Assembly (NCBI GenBank): GCA_018894105.1
Contig: CM032126.1
Location: 29,052,391 to 29,116,390, forward strand
Length of the DNA stretch: 64,000 bases
Direction: 5' to 3'
Origin: Jacaranda mimosifolia
Taxonomy: Eukaryota; Streptophyta; Magnoliopsida; Lamiales; Bignoniaceae
Of the stretch, positions 11,971-24,294 are shown in pieces (positions within the stretch are counted from its first letter, which is position 1; every line of letters starts with the position of its first letter). The notes below the pieces were generated by a model that was not told where the DNA came from, ran no database searches, and saw only the letters and a list, made by a program, of their open reading frames with translations. The position numbers and the translations under genes were made by a program.

Positions 11971-13017
11971 TTGGGTTTGGAAGGCCCGAGCCATGCTATG
12001 ATATGATCCTCGGATATGGAAATCTTGGATATTAGAGTTAAGTGTGATTGTGGAAATATTTAAGATGTGAATGAGTTAAAGGATATCGGAGCCTAGGTTA
12101 TCGATGACTTAGGCATTGAATATCATTTGGGTATCATTGAGATTTGTGACTGACTTCTCGTTCAGGTTAGTTTGAGTATGACTTCTAGGTATTTTTGCAT
12201 ATTGGGGGTTCTTGTGTGATTCGAGGATTTAAGATGAATTTAATCTGTTGATATTGGGAAGATGAGTTTGAGTTTTGTAGGATGCCTACAGGATCTTGTC
12301 ATTATCATAGGATGATTAGACTTGTGTATCCTTGAGTTTGGTTTAACCCCACCTGATTCTTCTATTCCTTTTATTCTTGGAAGTTTAGAGGAGTTAGAGT
12401 TGATGGACTTACATGAGATTAAGCTTGAATTTGGAATCATTTAGAATGTATGTGCTTGAGTTAAGGAATATCTTAGCTATGTAGGGATATGATCCTTAGA
12501 ATGTGGACAGAAATTTGGTTATGTGAAGATATATGAAAGGAATTATCACAGGTAATATGGCATTTGAAGACAGTGTGGAAGATTTGAAGAATGAGAATAA
12601 AGTCTTTAAGGAGGAAAAGGAAAACTTTCTAAAATGGTGCCAAGGTCTTGAGGAAAAATCGCATGATATGAATGAGGCTTTAAAGTATAAAAGAACAGGT
12701 GTTGAGTTGAAATTTATGCAGCGAGAAGGATTGAAAAGATAAGTACGATCCGAATCTTATGATGAAATGCAATGAGCCCTAAGCCAAGATATATGAATGT
12801 TAAAACTAAAGGAAAGGTTGGAAGTTTTTGGAGAATCTGAGTTCAATACCAAAAATCATGAGACACGATGCATCCAAGAAGCACGAAGATGCATCGGGAC
12901 ATGAAGAAGCAATTCTGGCAGAAAATAATGAAGGAAGAATGTAGATCGACTGATCAAATCTACTTATTTTTTGTCAGTCGGAACAATACACATATGATAA
13001 TATGGAGGCAGATTCTT
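11971..13017 (+). other. Internal region of the LARD-like element, no retroviral domains
   Basis: This is about 1 kb between primer site and polypurine tract. The only notable frames are short: 12533-12742 (69 residues, Glu/Lys-rich, coiled-coil-like, KNENKVFKEEKENFLKW) and 12868-13137. No zinc knuckle, protease, reverse transcriptase, RNase H or integrase motif is seen. The charged frame could be a remnant of a gag-like coiled coil, but that is speculative. Confidence 0.6.
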
Positions 13018-13032
13018 TTAAGGGGGGAGGAG
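13018..13032 (+). promoter_or_regulatory. Polypurine tract of the LARD-like element
   Basis: The purine run AAGGGGGGAGGAG immediately precedes the 3' LTR start TGTCACACCC at 13033, as expected for the plus-strand primer. Confidence 0.85.
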
Positions 13033-15798
13033 TGTCACACCCTTAAAATTCGGTATTTAAAAAAAATTCAGGATTTAGAAATTAAGTTTTTGGTTAATCG
13101 AATTTTAGGGCTCAGAATTAATATTAAAAGGACTTGAGTGCAAAGATTTTGAAAGTTTTGGGGTCAGTTTGTAATTTTTAGAAACTTGATTGGATGATAT
13201 TTTCAAACATTGGGGTTCGGATGGAAGACGTTTGTGGTCAAAGGGCTTAATTTTATGCACTCAGTTTTTCTGAGGCTTTAATTGAAGGATGGCTAACTTA
13301 GAGGGAATCAATTGAGACATGCTGAAATCTTTTGGGGTCAATTTGAGAACCTAGGAAAGTTCCTTAAAATTTACCAAATTTGCAAAAATCACCCTATTCC
13401 CTTCTTCATCTTCACAGCGGCCACCACCAGTTTCTCACTGGCGATTTCTCCGACTTGATCTTTCTCCCATTTTTGTTCCAATTATCTTCATCCTAACGTT
13501 CCCAACACAACAACCATACCTCATACATCCATAAACTCAATCATTTCGTCAAAAAATGTGAAGTCCAAAAATTGACCACGGCGGGCTTTTGGTGGGTTCT
13601 CTTCCCTATGATATTTCACGGCGAACTAAGGGTAGTTCTGGTAGAGCTTAGCTTAAGGAACAACACGGTAACCTTGGATTTTGTTTTGGGTTGACGCTGG
13701 CGAAGGAATTTGGAGAAAATTGCATGGTGGTGTGTAGTGGTGAAAAGTGATTGAAGCTAAAATTAGGCTTCAATTTGACAGAATTTGGTAAAATTGATTG
13801 AGGGGTTTGGTTGTTTGAGCGGAAATAAGTAGTTTGGTGGTGAGTTTATGTATTTTTGGCAATGGTAAGCGACGTCAGACGGCGGCCGGCTGTGACATGG
13901 CAGTATGGAGTCAGTTTTTTTGCTTGTCGCGAGTATCATGACGGTGGTTTTAGTTTGTGATCCCGACATCTCAATTGCAGGATCTTGGGTAAAGGAATGA
14001 GAGTTGGATTTATATGTTATATATATGTGTATATATATGCAATGTAACTTTATTTCCATTGGATGTTGTAATATGCCAAGAATGAAGAGTTATTATATTA
14101 GATTTTACATTTTACCCCATTTTATCTTTTTCCTCACTCTCTCACCCGCGACCACCCATACCTCCCGTCAGCAATTTTTTTTCGACGAGCTTTCTCCAAA
14201 CCAAATTGATCAACTTCTTCCCCTCACTCCCATGACCACAACCGTACTTTCTTTTCCCCGAAACCACCGGTGGAACGGCCAGAATCACTAAGACCGAGTT
14301 AGCTCATGGTGGAGCTTGGTGGGTCTCCAACCTTCAGCGACTGAAGCTTGAAAATGAGTATTGGGTTTTGAAGGTTTCAGCTCAAGGGTTGTGAGGGTGG
14401 TTTTAGATTGAAGATTGAGTCGGCGATGGAAGAGAATTTGGGATATGATATGAGGTTAATAGTAAGATTGTAATTATTGAAAGTTATCGGGGTTGAGTAT
14501 GAATTTTGATTGTAAATATTACTTTTTAGTTAGGTAACAACGAAGTGGGTCCTATAGGTTAATAGGCAGCAACAATAATTCTGAGACTACAGAGGTGAGG
14601 GTCTGCCAACCTGGCACTCATTTTAATTATCTGTTATTGGATAAACTCCTGTATGGGTTTTCTGTTTCTATACCGTACTCAGATATGTTATTGAAATCTG
14701 TTAATTGCTTAGAATTTGTTTGTTAACTGGTAATTAACCTATATACCCCTGTGAGGGTTATCCTTCGGTTGATATTTGTTATATGTCTGTATTGGTTATC
14801 CTTTTGATTGATTCTGTTATCTGTCCGTTCTGGCACCCAGAAACTTCTACTGTTAATTGTTATCTGTCCATACTGTTATCCATGATATGATATCCAATTG
14901 TCTGTTATCTGTTACCGATCTGATATGTTGTTCCCAACTATTAAGCTCGGAACGAGCCGATACGTTGTTCCCAGCTGTTAAGCGGGATGAGCCAATATGT
15001 TTGTTCCCAGCTGTAAAACGGGATGAGTCGTTAAAGGACTGATATGATTGTTTTGATATGATCTGTTAGATTGATTCGATTGATCTAATCTGTTTATTGA
15101 TTGATTTTGATTATTTTTTGATTGATGGACTGCTTGGCTGCCTGATTGATTGATTTATTGCCTGACTAACTACATGTCTGACTGCTTGCCTGCCTGACTG
15201 TCTAACCGTATTCTAATCTGTTCTGCCTAACTGTTGATTTACAGTCTGTTGAGTTGATTATTCCTCAACAGATTCTTTCGGTTATGCTAACAATTATCCC
15301 TCACTAAGTCCTTTGGACTTACCCCCCGTTTATTTTGATTCTCTCAGACAGGGAATAAGCGAGGAATTTGGACTGTAGGTTGGACATGAGTATGTTTTGT
15401 AATAGATCAGATGTTGCATGTATATATGGAAATCGTCTGGTTGCTAAGTATGGATTTGAGGCATATGATACGTTATGTTGATAAAGATGACTTAAGGATT
15501 GTAAATATTTTGTTATGTAAGAATGTGAATCTTGGCATTTACTTTGTGGTTTATTGAGTCTGTTATGTTTGAAATTCCGCTGCTTCTGATAAGTTGAATT
15601 TGAGATTTTGTGGCATGTATTTAGTTTATGTATTGTATATTACAGGATTGTTACAGGTTTGTTTAAGTTGGAACCCGCTGCTCTTTCTGATAAGCTTGGA
15701 AGTTTAATTATGAGCTATTGCTTGTATTTTGGGTTCAGAATTATTGATTGGAATGTTTTGATATCTCAGCTTTGGGTTACCCGGAGTGGGGTGTTACA
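13033..15798 (+). repeat. 3' LTR of the LARD-like element
   Basis: It is 2,766 bp long, starts TGTCACACCC and ends GGGGTGTTACA. It differs from the 5' LTR by many substitutions and several indels, for example extra sequence near 13870-13905 and an extra run of TGATTGATTG/GCCTGACT-like repeats near 15140-15200. This makes the insertion old rather than recent. The 35-37-bp tandem units recur at about 14919-15030. Confidence 0.85.
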
Positions 15799-18634
15799 TG
15801 AATACTCTATATTTTGAGGAGTATGAGTTATAATTGTACTTGAATTAATATTATATTAGTACAAGGAGTTGAATTATTGAATTATGGGAATTAAAATTAT
15901 AGGTACTAAAATTATAATGGGATTATCCTAGTCCTAGAAGGAAATTGATTAGACTCATACTTGAACTAAACCACTTCTTTCACATAAATATAGTCCCTAA
16001 AAACAAAACCCTAATTACATTTAATAGTAAACAAAAGAGGAAAAAGGAGAAGAAGGAAAAAAGACAGCAGCTGTGGTAGAGGGGAAAGGAAAAGGAGACG
16101 GCATTTGTAGGAAGTGCATTAGAAATTAGACAAGGTAATTCATGAGTTTGTAGACTTCATATTTAATAATTGCGAAATTCAATGATGCTGTTAGGTTTTT
16201 ATTTTCTCAAAAATAGATATTTGTGACAGTTTTACTTCTTCTTCTTGTTAGAATTAAGTAAAATTATTAACATAAAAATTTTAGATCTGTGTTTAGGTTT
16301 CTAATGTCTCCTAAATCACCTCAATCTGATTTAAATGCAGTAAGTTATGACCAAAATACTAAGATGTGTCCGTTTAGGAGATATAAGACTTTGATTTTTC
16401 CCAAAAATGGATATTGGTGACACTTTTACTACTTCTTCCTAACCAAATTAAGTAAAATAATCAACATAAAAATTTTAAATATGATTCTTAGGTTTCTATT
16501 TCCACCTAAATCACTTCAATCCAATATATAGGGAGAAAGTTATGACTAAAATACAAAGGTGTGGCAAGACAGAAAATGCAGGGCTTCGATTTTCCTAGAA
16601 CAGAATATTGCGACACCCTTTTCTACTTTATTTAAATTTAATTTGGAAACATGGTCAAAATAATAACTTAATTTCAGTCTCTTAGGTTTTTACATCCTTT
16701 AGAATCACTTTAATCCAATGTACAAGGAGAAAGTTATGACTAAAACACTACAGTGTGACAATGTAAACAAATACAGGACTTTGATTTTCCTAGAACAGAA
16801 TATTATGACACCTTTTGCTACTTGAGTTAGATTTAATTTGGAAACATGCTCAACATAATAACTGAATATCCGTCTCTTGGGTTTTCACAGCCTTTGGAAT
16901 CACTTTAATGCGATGTATAGGGAGAAAGTTATGACTAAAATACTACAGTGTGGCAATGTAGAAAATACTGGACTTCGATTTTCCTAGAATAGAATATTGT
17001 GACGAATTTTACTACTCTGTTCCGATTTAATTGGAAAATATGGTCAATATATGAATTGTATATTTGTCTCTTAGTTTCTAATTCTACATAAATCACCTCA
17101 ATCCGATTTATATAGAGAAAGTTATGATCAAAATACTAAGATGTGTCAAGTTTGGAAATACAGGACTTCAATTTTCTTAGAATAGAATATTGTGACATCT
17201 TTTACTACTTGATTTCGATTGAATCTGGAAATATGGTCAACATAATAACTGAATATTTATATCTTAGGATTTTACATACATTTAAATCACTTTACTATGA
17301 TGCATAGGGAGAAAGTTATGGCTAAAATACTACAGTGTGGCAATATAGAAAATATAGGACTTCGATTTTCCTGGAATAGAATATTGTGACAACTTTACTA
17401 CTCGATTCCAATTTAATTGGGCAATAAGGTCAACATATGAATTGTATATCTACATGCTATGTTTTTATGGTATTTTGAATCACCTTCATCCGAAGCCTGT
17501 AGTAAAAGTTATAGTTTAGATACAATTAAGTGTCACATCAAAAAATTTCCTAAAAATTGAAAATCTGCTTTCGCACTATTGCTACCTCTTGAACTCAATT
17601 TTCTTCTCTCATATTAGCCAATTTAGACTGAATCATCAATGTAATAGTTTTAGCACTCTTTCTGAGCTTTGTAATGCCATAAGAATCGAGTCAATCGATA
17701 TCTAGAAAGAGTGTTATGAGCGAATCAACAAAGTATGTACGAAAGGATGAATTCTTGGTAAGTTTTGTGAGTATGTATGTACTAGGCTAGTCCAAAGTAA
17801 ATTTTATCTTGTTAGTCAGTTAAATTGGTGATTGATTTGTTTATTAAATAAATCAAGTGACTCAACAATTGAGTTGATTGACACTGAAATAGGATTGACT
17901 TCTAGGATCGATCTTGAAGGTAAGTGCCTCAACTTATAACTATTATATGATATTACTTTTCAAAACTAGAAGGATATATCTATAGTAATGCATGTTATGA
18001 AACTTCTTTTTAATATACACTGCACTATATATGTATTCCACTGCCCACAAAAAAAAATATTTTTCTTGTTTTATTTTTGGATAAAAAAAAACTTATGCGT
18101 TTGTGACTTTTTTTATGCTTCTAGACTGATAATTAAATTCGATGATCAACTGATTACTGTTACTGTTAGTTGGATACAACTTGATCTGGGTGTGCAAAGG
18201 ACTTCACCAGGCAACAACAGACTTGTAGGTTGAACCCCAAGCCCCTATGGCCTAATCCCCCAAGCATACAACAGAAGCCGTTTGTGGCTAGGTGGGTCGT
18301 AGGAATTTTTGGGGATGCTCGGGCACTATTTTGGTAAGGTTACACCTCGCCCGGAGCGATAAGGGACTGTTACGGTGGGAGTCATAAGGTTGATTGGCTA
18401 CAACAAACACTGTCTAATCATCGCATTTAAGTTGTTAGTCTAGAAAATCGTTTATTAAAATCTTAGCTTGTTACTACTTGACTGTTTATAAAATTCTTGA
18501 CTTGTTCTTGCTTGACTGTTTATAAAATTCTTAATTTGTTACTGTTGGACTGTTTAAAAAAAAATTCACTTATGTTTTTCTTGAACATTTTCACTATACA
18601 AATCCTCGAATATTTTCACTGAACAAATGATTTT
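15799..18634 (+). mobile_element. Right part of the outer gypsy-type LTR
   Basis: Non-coding sequence includes CCCTAAAAACAAAACCCTAA, a long tandem array (about 16190-17720) and a GC-richer block at 18190-18410 (GGTAGGTTGAACCCCAAGCC-like, CTCGCCCGGAGCG). All are typical of large gypsy LTRs. It is cut at 18635 by the copia 5' LTR. The true LTR end, primer site and coding region were not found, so this may be a solo or truncated LTR. Confidence 0.45.
16190..17720 (+). repeat. Tandem array of about 194-bp units
   Basis: The landmark GAGAAAGTTATGA (or a close variant) occurs at 16338, 16533, 16727, 16922, 17115, 17309, 17502 and, weakly, about 17705. Spacings are 193-195 bp, with about 200 bp for the last. 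Each unit also has GACTTCGATTTTCCTAGAA, TATTGTGACA and AATCACTTCAATCCGAT blocks. Units are visibly diverged. No ORF follows the period. Confidence 0.9.
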
Positions 18635-19212
18635 TGTTAGATCTCTTCCAAATATGTTTTGACAAATGACCAATCATTTATCTTATCTTTTATTCTCTTC
18701 AAAATGGCAAGTTACCATTTAGAATATTTCCTTGTACATATCAATGTTTTATGGCAAGTGACTGTTGGAATCACAGAAGGAAAGTGAGCTATTAGATAGA
18801 GAAGGAAAGTTAGTTGTCAGACAGAAAAGGAAATGACAGATTACAATATCGGCTATCAAAGGGAACTCTGATGTAGCAACCTATTTAAGTGAGAATCACA
18901 CTAAGTGTCATGTGCATCTCATAATATACTTGATTAGCCTTGAGTAGCTTGTATTCAGTAGAGGGAGAACTTTTGCTTGTGAGCAGTTCAAGTTTCAGCC
19001 TTTTGGTACTTTGTATCTTATATCTGCTTTTCTTCTAATAACATTGCAGGTTAAAAATCCTAAGTGATATCACTTAGGTAGTGGAGTAGGCTTGCCAAAC
19101 CACTATAAAATTATTATGTCTCTTTATCCTATTTTCAATAGTCTTTTGGCTATTCTAATATTCCAACTTTCATCTCTTCACTTTTACTTGTAAAACAACC
19201 CATAAACTTTCA
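18635..19212 (+). repeat. 5' LTR of the copia element
   Basis: It starts TGTTAGATCTCTTCC, matching TGTTATATCTCTTCC at 24295. It holds a perfect 20-bp palindrome, CCTAAGTGATATCACTTAGG, at 19059-19078. The end near 19212 is set by the primer-site-like motif just after it, because the 3' LTR is truncated and cannot confirm it. Confidence 0.8.
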
Positions 19213-19242
19213 ATTGGCATTCGAGCTAGGTTACCCTTCAGC

Positions 19243-20289
19243 ATGGCTAATTCCAGTTTTGACATCTATACGGAAGGACAATCCCATACCCATCCTCCTC
19301 TGTTCGACGGGACGAACTATTCCACTTGGAAAAACAAAATTGAAGAATTCTTCATTACCTTAGACTATGATCTCTGGAGTGTCGTCATTGATGTGCCCCT
19401 CATCCCAACAAACTCAGACATGACACCAAAAGACAGAATGGAACTTACTGCCAAAGATAAGAAAGTCCTCTCAACCAATACCAAGGTAAAGAATATTTTA
19501 TCCTGTGCCCTTGTTAAAAAGGAATACAACCGCGTCAACACTTGTTCCTCAGCAAAAGAAATATGGGACATGTTGCAAATCACGCACGAAAGAACTTCAC
19601 ATGTAAGGCTAGAAATAATTGCTCTTTTTACCCACCAATTTGAAATGTTTTCCATGAAAACAGGTGAATCAGTGAGTTAAATGTATTCTCGATTTATGGA
19701 AATAGTGAATCCAATGTTTGACCTGGGAAAAGTCATTTTAGAAAGTGAACAAGTTAGAAAAATGTTGCGATCCTTACCCAAAGAGTGGAACTTTAAGGTT
19801 ATAGCCATTCATGAGGCAAAGAACCTAGAGAAGATGACTATAGGTGAACTTATTGGGTCACTCACCTTACATGAGATGACACTTCTAAGCAAGGAAGAAA
19901 GTTTCGAAAGTAAAAACAAGAAAATCATAGCCTTCAATGCAGAAAATAGAGACTGGAACGAAGAGTTGGGTGATCTTGACAAAGAAACGTTGAATAAGGA
20001 GATAGCCATGATCATAAGACGACTAAGGCTATTCACTAAAGCAAAAGGAAAATTTAGAAAAGATTCAAAACCCAACTTGAAAAGATACAACAATGAGAAT
20101 TATAAGTCAGACCAAATCATTTGCCATGAATGTCATGAAGTAGGTCACAAGAGACCAGATTGCCCAAAGCTCAGGAAAAGTCCCAAACCTGACCGAAGTT
20201 CCAAACCAAGAGCTATGATAATCACGTGGGACGATTCTGATTCTAATCATTTTGACGTAGAGGACAACTGTTTAATGGTGGACAAATAG
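19243..20289 (+). pseudogene. Copia gag remnant
   Basis: It begins MANSSFDIYTEG.. and reads through a UBN2/DUF4219-style gag N region (PPLFDGTNYSTWK), is interrupted by a TAA at 19678-19680, and continues in the same frame. A CCHC zinc knuckle (C-x2-C-x4-H-x4-C, CHECHEVGHKRPDC) lies at 20122-20163. A TAG at 20287-20289 ends the frame. Gag packages the element RNA; this copy cannot make an intact protein. Confidence 0.85.
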
Positions 20290-20745
20290 GTGACTTTTAA
20301 TTCTGCAAGTGATTGTGAAATTTTTGAAATTGATTGTGATAGTACTAGTTCCTTCAATTTGCATGCTGATTGTCATAATCAATTTACTGTATTAGAAATA
20401 GTGATAAACTCTCTTAAAGACCAATTGCAATAAATTGGAAACAAAAAATCAAAGATAGTTTGTGTTTACAAAAATATTATGAAGAAGGGTACTGAATAAA
20501 GAAATATAATTGTTCAAAAAAATCAAGAGTTAGAGAGAAAGATAAGGGAACTTCTTGATGTGAACTATTATTTGAAAAGAAAAATCAAAGGAAAAATACC
20601 CCTAAATGTTAAAGAGTTTAGAAATTCTAGAACATGCCATTGATGTAATCATGCTGGTCATCTATCCTACAACCACCTTATAAAAAGACTTATTGGAACT
20701 AAGTATGTATGTGTCAAGAAATCTAATGGATTAGGACCCAGTAAT

Positions 20746-21021
20746 ATGTGGGTACCTAAAACTTTAATATCTGTGGTGCAGGAACCAACGGAGACAGAAA
20801 ACGAGAAATGGTATCTGGAGAGTGGATGTTCCAGACATATGATGGGAGATAGGACATTCTTCTCAAATCTACAAGAAATCACTGGAGGAAATATACTATT
20901 CATAGATAAAACCAAAGGTAAGATTATTGGAAAAGGAATAGTTAGGAAGAACACTGGAACTTCTATAGATAATGTCTGGTTAGTAGAAAGACTCAAACAC
21001 AATCTATTAAGCATCAGTTAA
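20746..21021 (+). pseudogene. Copia protease remnant
   Basis: It carries the retropepsin-like copia motif WYLESGCSRHMMGDRTFF. Family members usually have WYLDSGCSRHMTG. The catalytic Asp is here Glu, so the protease would be inactive even if expressed. It is followed by ..VWLVERLKHNLLSIS, the usual link to the pre-integrase segment, and a stop at about 21019-21021. Confidence 0.8.
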
Positions 21022-21179
21022 CTATGTGACAGTGTATATCATGTACATTTCAAACCTTCACTTTGCATAGATTCAAAGGACGATAAACCTTTCTTTACTG
21101 CCACTAGGGACATAAACATCTATTGCATAAATCTGAATGATCTATCTAATCAGAAGGTAGAATGTCTTATTACATCTAA

Positions 21180-21998
21180 GGACCCTAGTTGGACATGGCA
21201 TAGACGCCTAGGGCATGCAAATATAAAGTTACTGAATCATATTGTTAAAAAGGATCTAGTAAAAGGAATTCCCAAGCTGAGCTCTGACAAAAACAAAATA
21301 TGTGATGCATGTGTGAAAGGAAAACAATTAAAAACTTCCTTTAAACCAATAAATAATGTTGGAACTTCCAGACCTTTGGAACTTCTTCACCTAGATCTCT
21401 TAGGTCTAATGAAAACTCAATCACTAGGTGGAAGTAAGTATGCCTTCGTAATTGTGGATGACTTTTCTCGTTTTACCTGGGTTCGCTTTCTCTCACATAA
21501 GAATGATGCATTGAGATCTTTCATCCCACTTAGCAAGAAAATTCAAAATAAAAAAGGTCTCAATATTAAGCCCATAAGAAGTGATCACGGTCTGGAATTT
21601 GATAATATGAACTTCAGCAATTTTTATGATGAATATGATTATACTCATGACTTCTCTGCTCCCAGAACACCCCCAACAAAATGGGGTTGTTGAAAGAAAG
21701 AATAGGGTACTTCAAGAAAATGGCACGATCAATGCTGAATGAATACAACCTACCAAAATCCTTCTGGGGAGAAGCTATCAACGCGGCCTGTTATGTCATC
21801 AACAGAGTGTTCTTAAGACCGTTTGTCAGAAAGACACCCTATGAACTATGGATTGGAAAAGTTCCAAATGTCTCATACTTTCGAGTCTTCAGATGCAAAT
21901 GCCACATTCTCAACGATAGAGACCCTCGAGGTAAGATTGATCTAAAATTTGATGATGGCATCTTTGTTGGATATTCAATTTATAACAAAGCACACTGA
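21180..21998 (+). pseudogene. Copia integrase remnant
   Basis: The GAG-pre-integrase zinc-binding part is at about 21187-21345 (HRRLGHA .. CDACVKGKQ). The integrase core follows, with catalytic Asp in LLHLDLLG, Asp in RSDHG and Glu in VVERKNR. Frameshifts around 21660-21725 move the second half into another frame (21681-21998, with SFWGEAINAACYVINR). Confidence 0.85.
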
Positions 21999-22299
21999 GT
22001 CTATAATAGGAGAAAAAAGGTTGTACAAAAAACTATTCATATTATATTTGATGAGACTAACCTTCAGATTACCAAGGAAACCTTGAGCATTGAATCTTCA
22101 GGAATTAATCAAATTATTGAAGCAGTCTATCAAGAAAAAGAAATTGAATAGGAACTTTTAGAAAATGAACTCATCTCAAATACCACAGATGGAAGTTCCA
22201 CTGTTGAGGTTGATCAAACCATAAGGAAATTCAAACATGCTTCCAGCCATCCTACCACTAATATAATTGGAGATCCACAAAGAGGAATTACCACAAGGG

Positions 22300-22978
22300 C
22301 CGAGGTGAGAGAAGAAACCTCAAATTCTACTAATGTCATATTTTTATCACTTTTAGAGCCTGGAAGTATTAAAGAGGCCTTAAAGGATGACTCTTGGGTC
22401 TATGCAATGAGGGAGGAACTGTTGCAATTTGATAAAAATAATGCCTGGACCTTAGTAGAAAGACCTTTCGATCATCCTATGATTGGAACCAAGTAGGTGT
22501 TCTAGAACAAGCTTGATGAAAAAAGGTAATGTCATAAAAATAAAGCCAGACTTGTTAAGGGATATTCTCAATAAGAGGGTATCGATTACGATGAAACCTA
22601 TGCACCAGTTGCACGACTTGAGTCAATTCACATGCTTTTAGCATATGCATCTCATAAAAACTTTACTCTATTCAAATGGATGTTAAAAGTTCATTCTTGA
22701 ATTTTTTCATAAAAGAGGAAGCTTTTGTTGAACAACCGCTCAGGTTAAAAAATGAAGATTTTCCAAATCATGTTTTCAAACTATCAAAAGCCCTTTGTGG
22801 TTTAAAACAAGCTCCAAGAGCCTGGTATCAAAGGCTAAGTACTTTTCTTATTAAAAATAGGTTCTACATGGGTTCCATTGATAACACTTTATTTACCAAG
22901 CATCATGAAAAGAATTTTCTATTAGTCCAAATCTATGTAAATGACATTATTTTTGGAGGGACCACCTCTGAGCTATAA
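22300..22978 (+). pseudogene. Copia reverse transcriptase remnant
   Basis: Recognisable blocks are IKEALKDDSWVYAMREEL, a YDETYAPVARLES segment near 22590, MDVKSSFLN, LCGLKQAPRAWYQRL, and the active-site motif YVNDII where the family has YVDDII. Stops (for example TAG at 22494-22496) and frameshifts break it. The Asp-to-Asn change in the YVDD box would abolish polymerase activity. Confidence 0.85.
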
Positions 22979-23349
22979 TTGTTTCATGCATGAAAAGGGA
23001 ATTTGAAATGAGTCTCATGGGTCAACTAAACTTCTTTCTTGGGTCACAAATCAAACAAACTCCCAAAGGGATTTTTCTTTGTTAAGAGAAATATGTCAGT
23101 GAATTACTACGAAAGTTTAGTATGGAAAATTGCAAAGAATCTTCAGTTCCCATGACACCTAATACCAAACTGGAACTTGACCCATCCAAAAATAGCATCG
23201 ATGAATCCATGTACCGAGGGGTAATAGGAAGTCCCCTATATCTCACTGCAAGTCGGCCAGATGTAATATTTGCTACCAATGTATGTGCAAGATTTCAAGT
23301 CGCTCCAAAAGAATCTCACCTCAATGCTGTAAAATAAATTCTTTGATAC

Positions 23350-23874
23350 TTGAAAGGATCTACCAATTTGGAACTATGGCATCCTCGATTAAACTCTTTT
23401 TCTCTTGTTGGTTTTTCTGATGCTGACTATACAGGATGCAAAGTTGATCGAAAAAGCACAACTAGAACTTGTCAATTTCTTGGTGAAAGTATGGTTAGTT
23501 GGTGTAGCAACAAACAAAGTGTCGTTGCTCTTTCAACCACAGAGGCTGAATACATGGCATTAGGTAGTTGTTGCAGTCAGGTAATATGGATGAAACAAAC
23601 ACTTCATGATTTTAGCTTGAATTTCTCATGTGTTCCCATTCAATGTGATAACACTAGTGCAATTAACATTACTCGAAATTCTGTTCATTATTCTCACAAC
23701 AAACACATAGAAATTTGTCACCATTTTATTAAAGATCATGTTGCCAATGGTGATGTTTGCATAAATTATGTTGCCTCCTCAAATCAGCTAGCTGACATAT
23801 TTACTAAACCCCCAGCTGAAGAAAGATTTTTCTTTTTAAAATCAAAATTAGCCATTATTACTTTTCCTGCGTAA
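23350..23874 (+). pseudogene. Copia RNase H remnant
   Basis: A 174-codon open stretch carries the copia RNase H region: GFSDADYTGCKVDRKST, ALSTTEAEYMALGSCCSQ, IQCDNTSAINI, HIEICHHFI and ADIFTKP. Upstream linking sequence (VITASRPDV-like) lies at 23122-23337. A TAA separates the two parts near 23335. Confidence 0.88.
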
Positions 23875-24294
23875 ATATGGCATATTTTACTATCCTTGCA
23901 AAGTTTCAAAAAATCTATTGTCTTTTCAAAATCCCTAAATCTGCTCCTTAAATTTCTGTTTGGCTCCAGCTTTTTGATGATGAAGGGGGAGAGTTATTTC
24001 TAACTTTTGATGACTCATGACTTCTAATGTTTTTCTTGAAACCTATATTCTGCTTTTGTCTTATGATCTACTTAAACTTCTTATTGTATGTTTTTGATTC
24101 TCTTGTCTTAAGTATTACTCCTGCTTTAAGCTTCTTAAGTTTCCTTTGTATGTTACTCCTGTTTTATGTATGATGAATCATGGTATGTCACTTTCTATAA
24201 AGTTGTAGCCATGCATGATTAAGCTTGGCAGGTTGAGCTAATATTACCTTAGGGGGAGATGATACTTGCTTGGTCATCATCAAAAAGGGGAAGA

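Larger units (their letters stand above)
9279..15798 (+). mobile_element. LARD-like non-autonomous LTR retrotransposon (long LTRs, no gag-pol)
   Basis: Two long direct repeats (9279-11956 and 13033-15798) share start and end motifs (T[A/G]T.ACACCC ... GGGGTGT[C/T]ACA). They bracket a 1.08 kb internal region with a perfect primer-binding site and a G-rich polypurine tract. Overall length is 6.5 kb. The LTR form and iMet primer site fit the Tekay/Del group of gypsy elements, so it probably relied on an autonomous relative for Gag and Pol. No matching 5-bp target duplication is seen (CAAAC against TGAAT), so the flanks have changed or the element is a recombinant. Confidence 0.85.
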
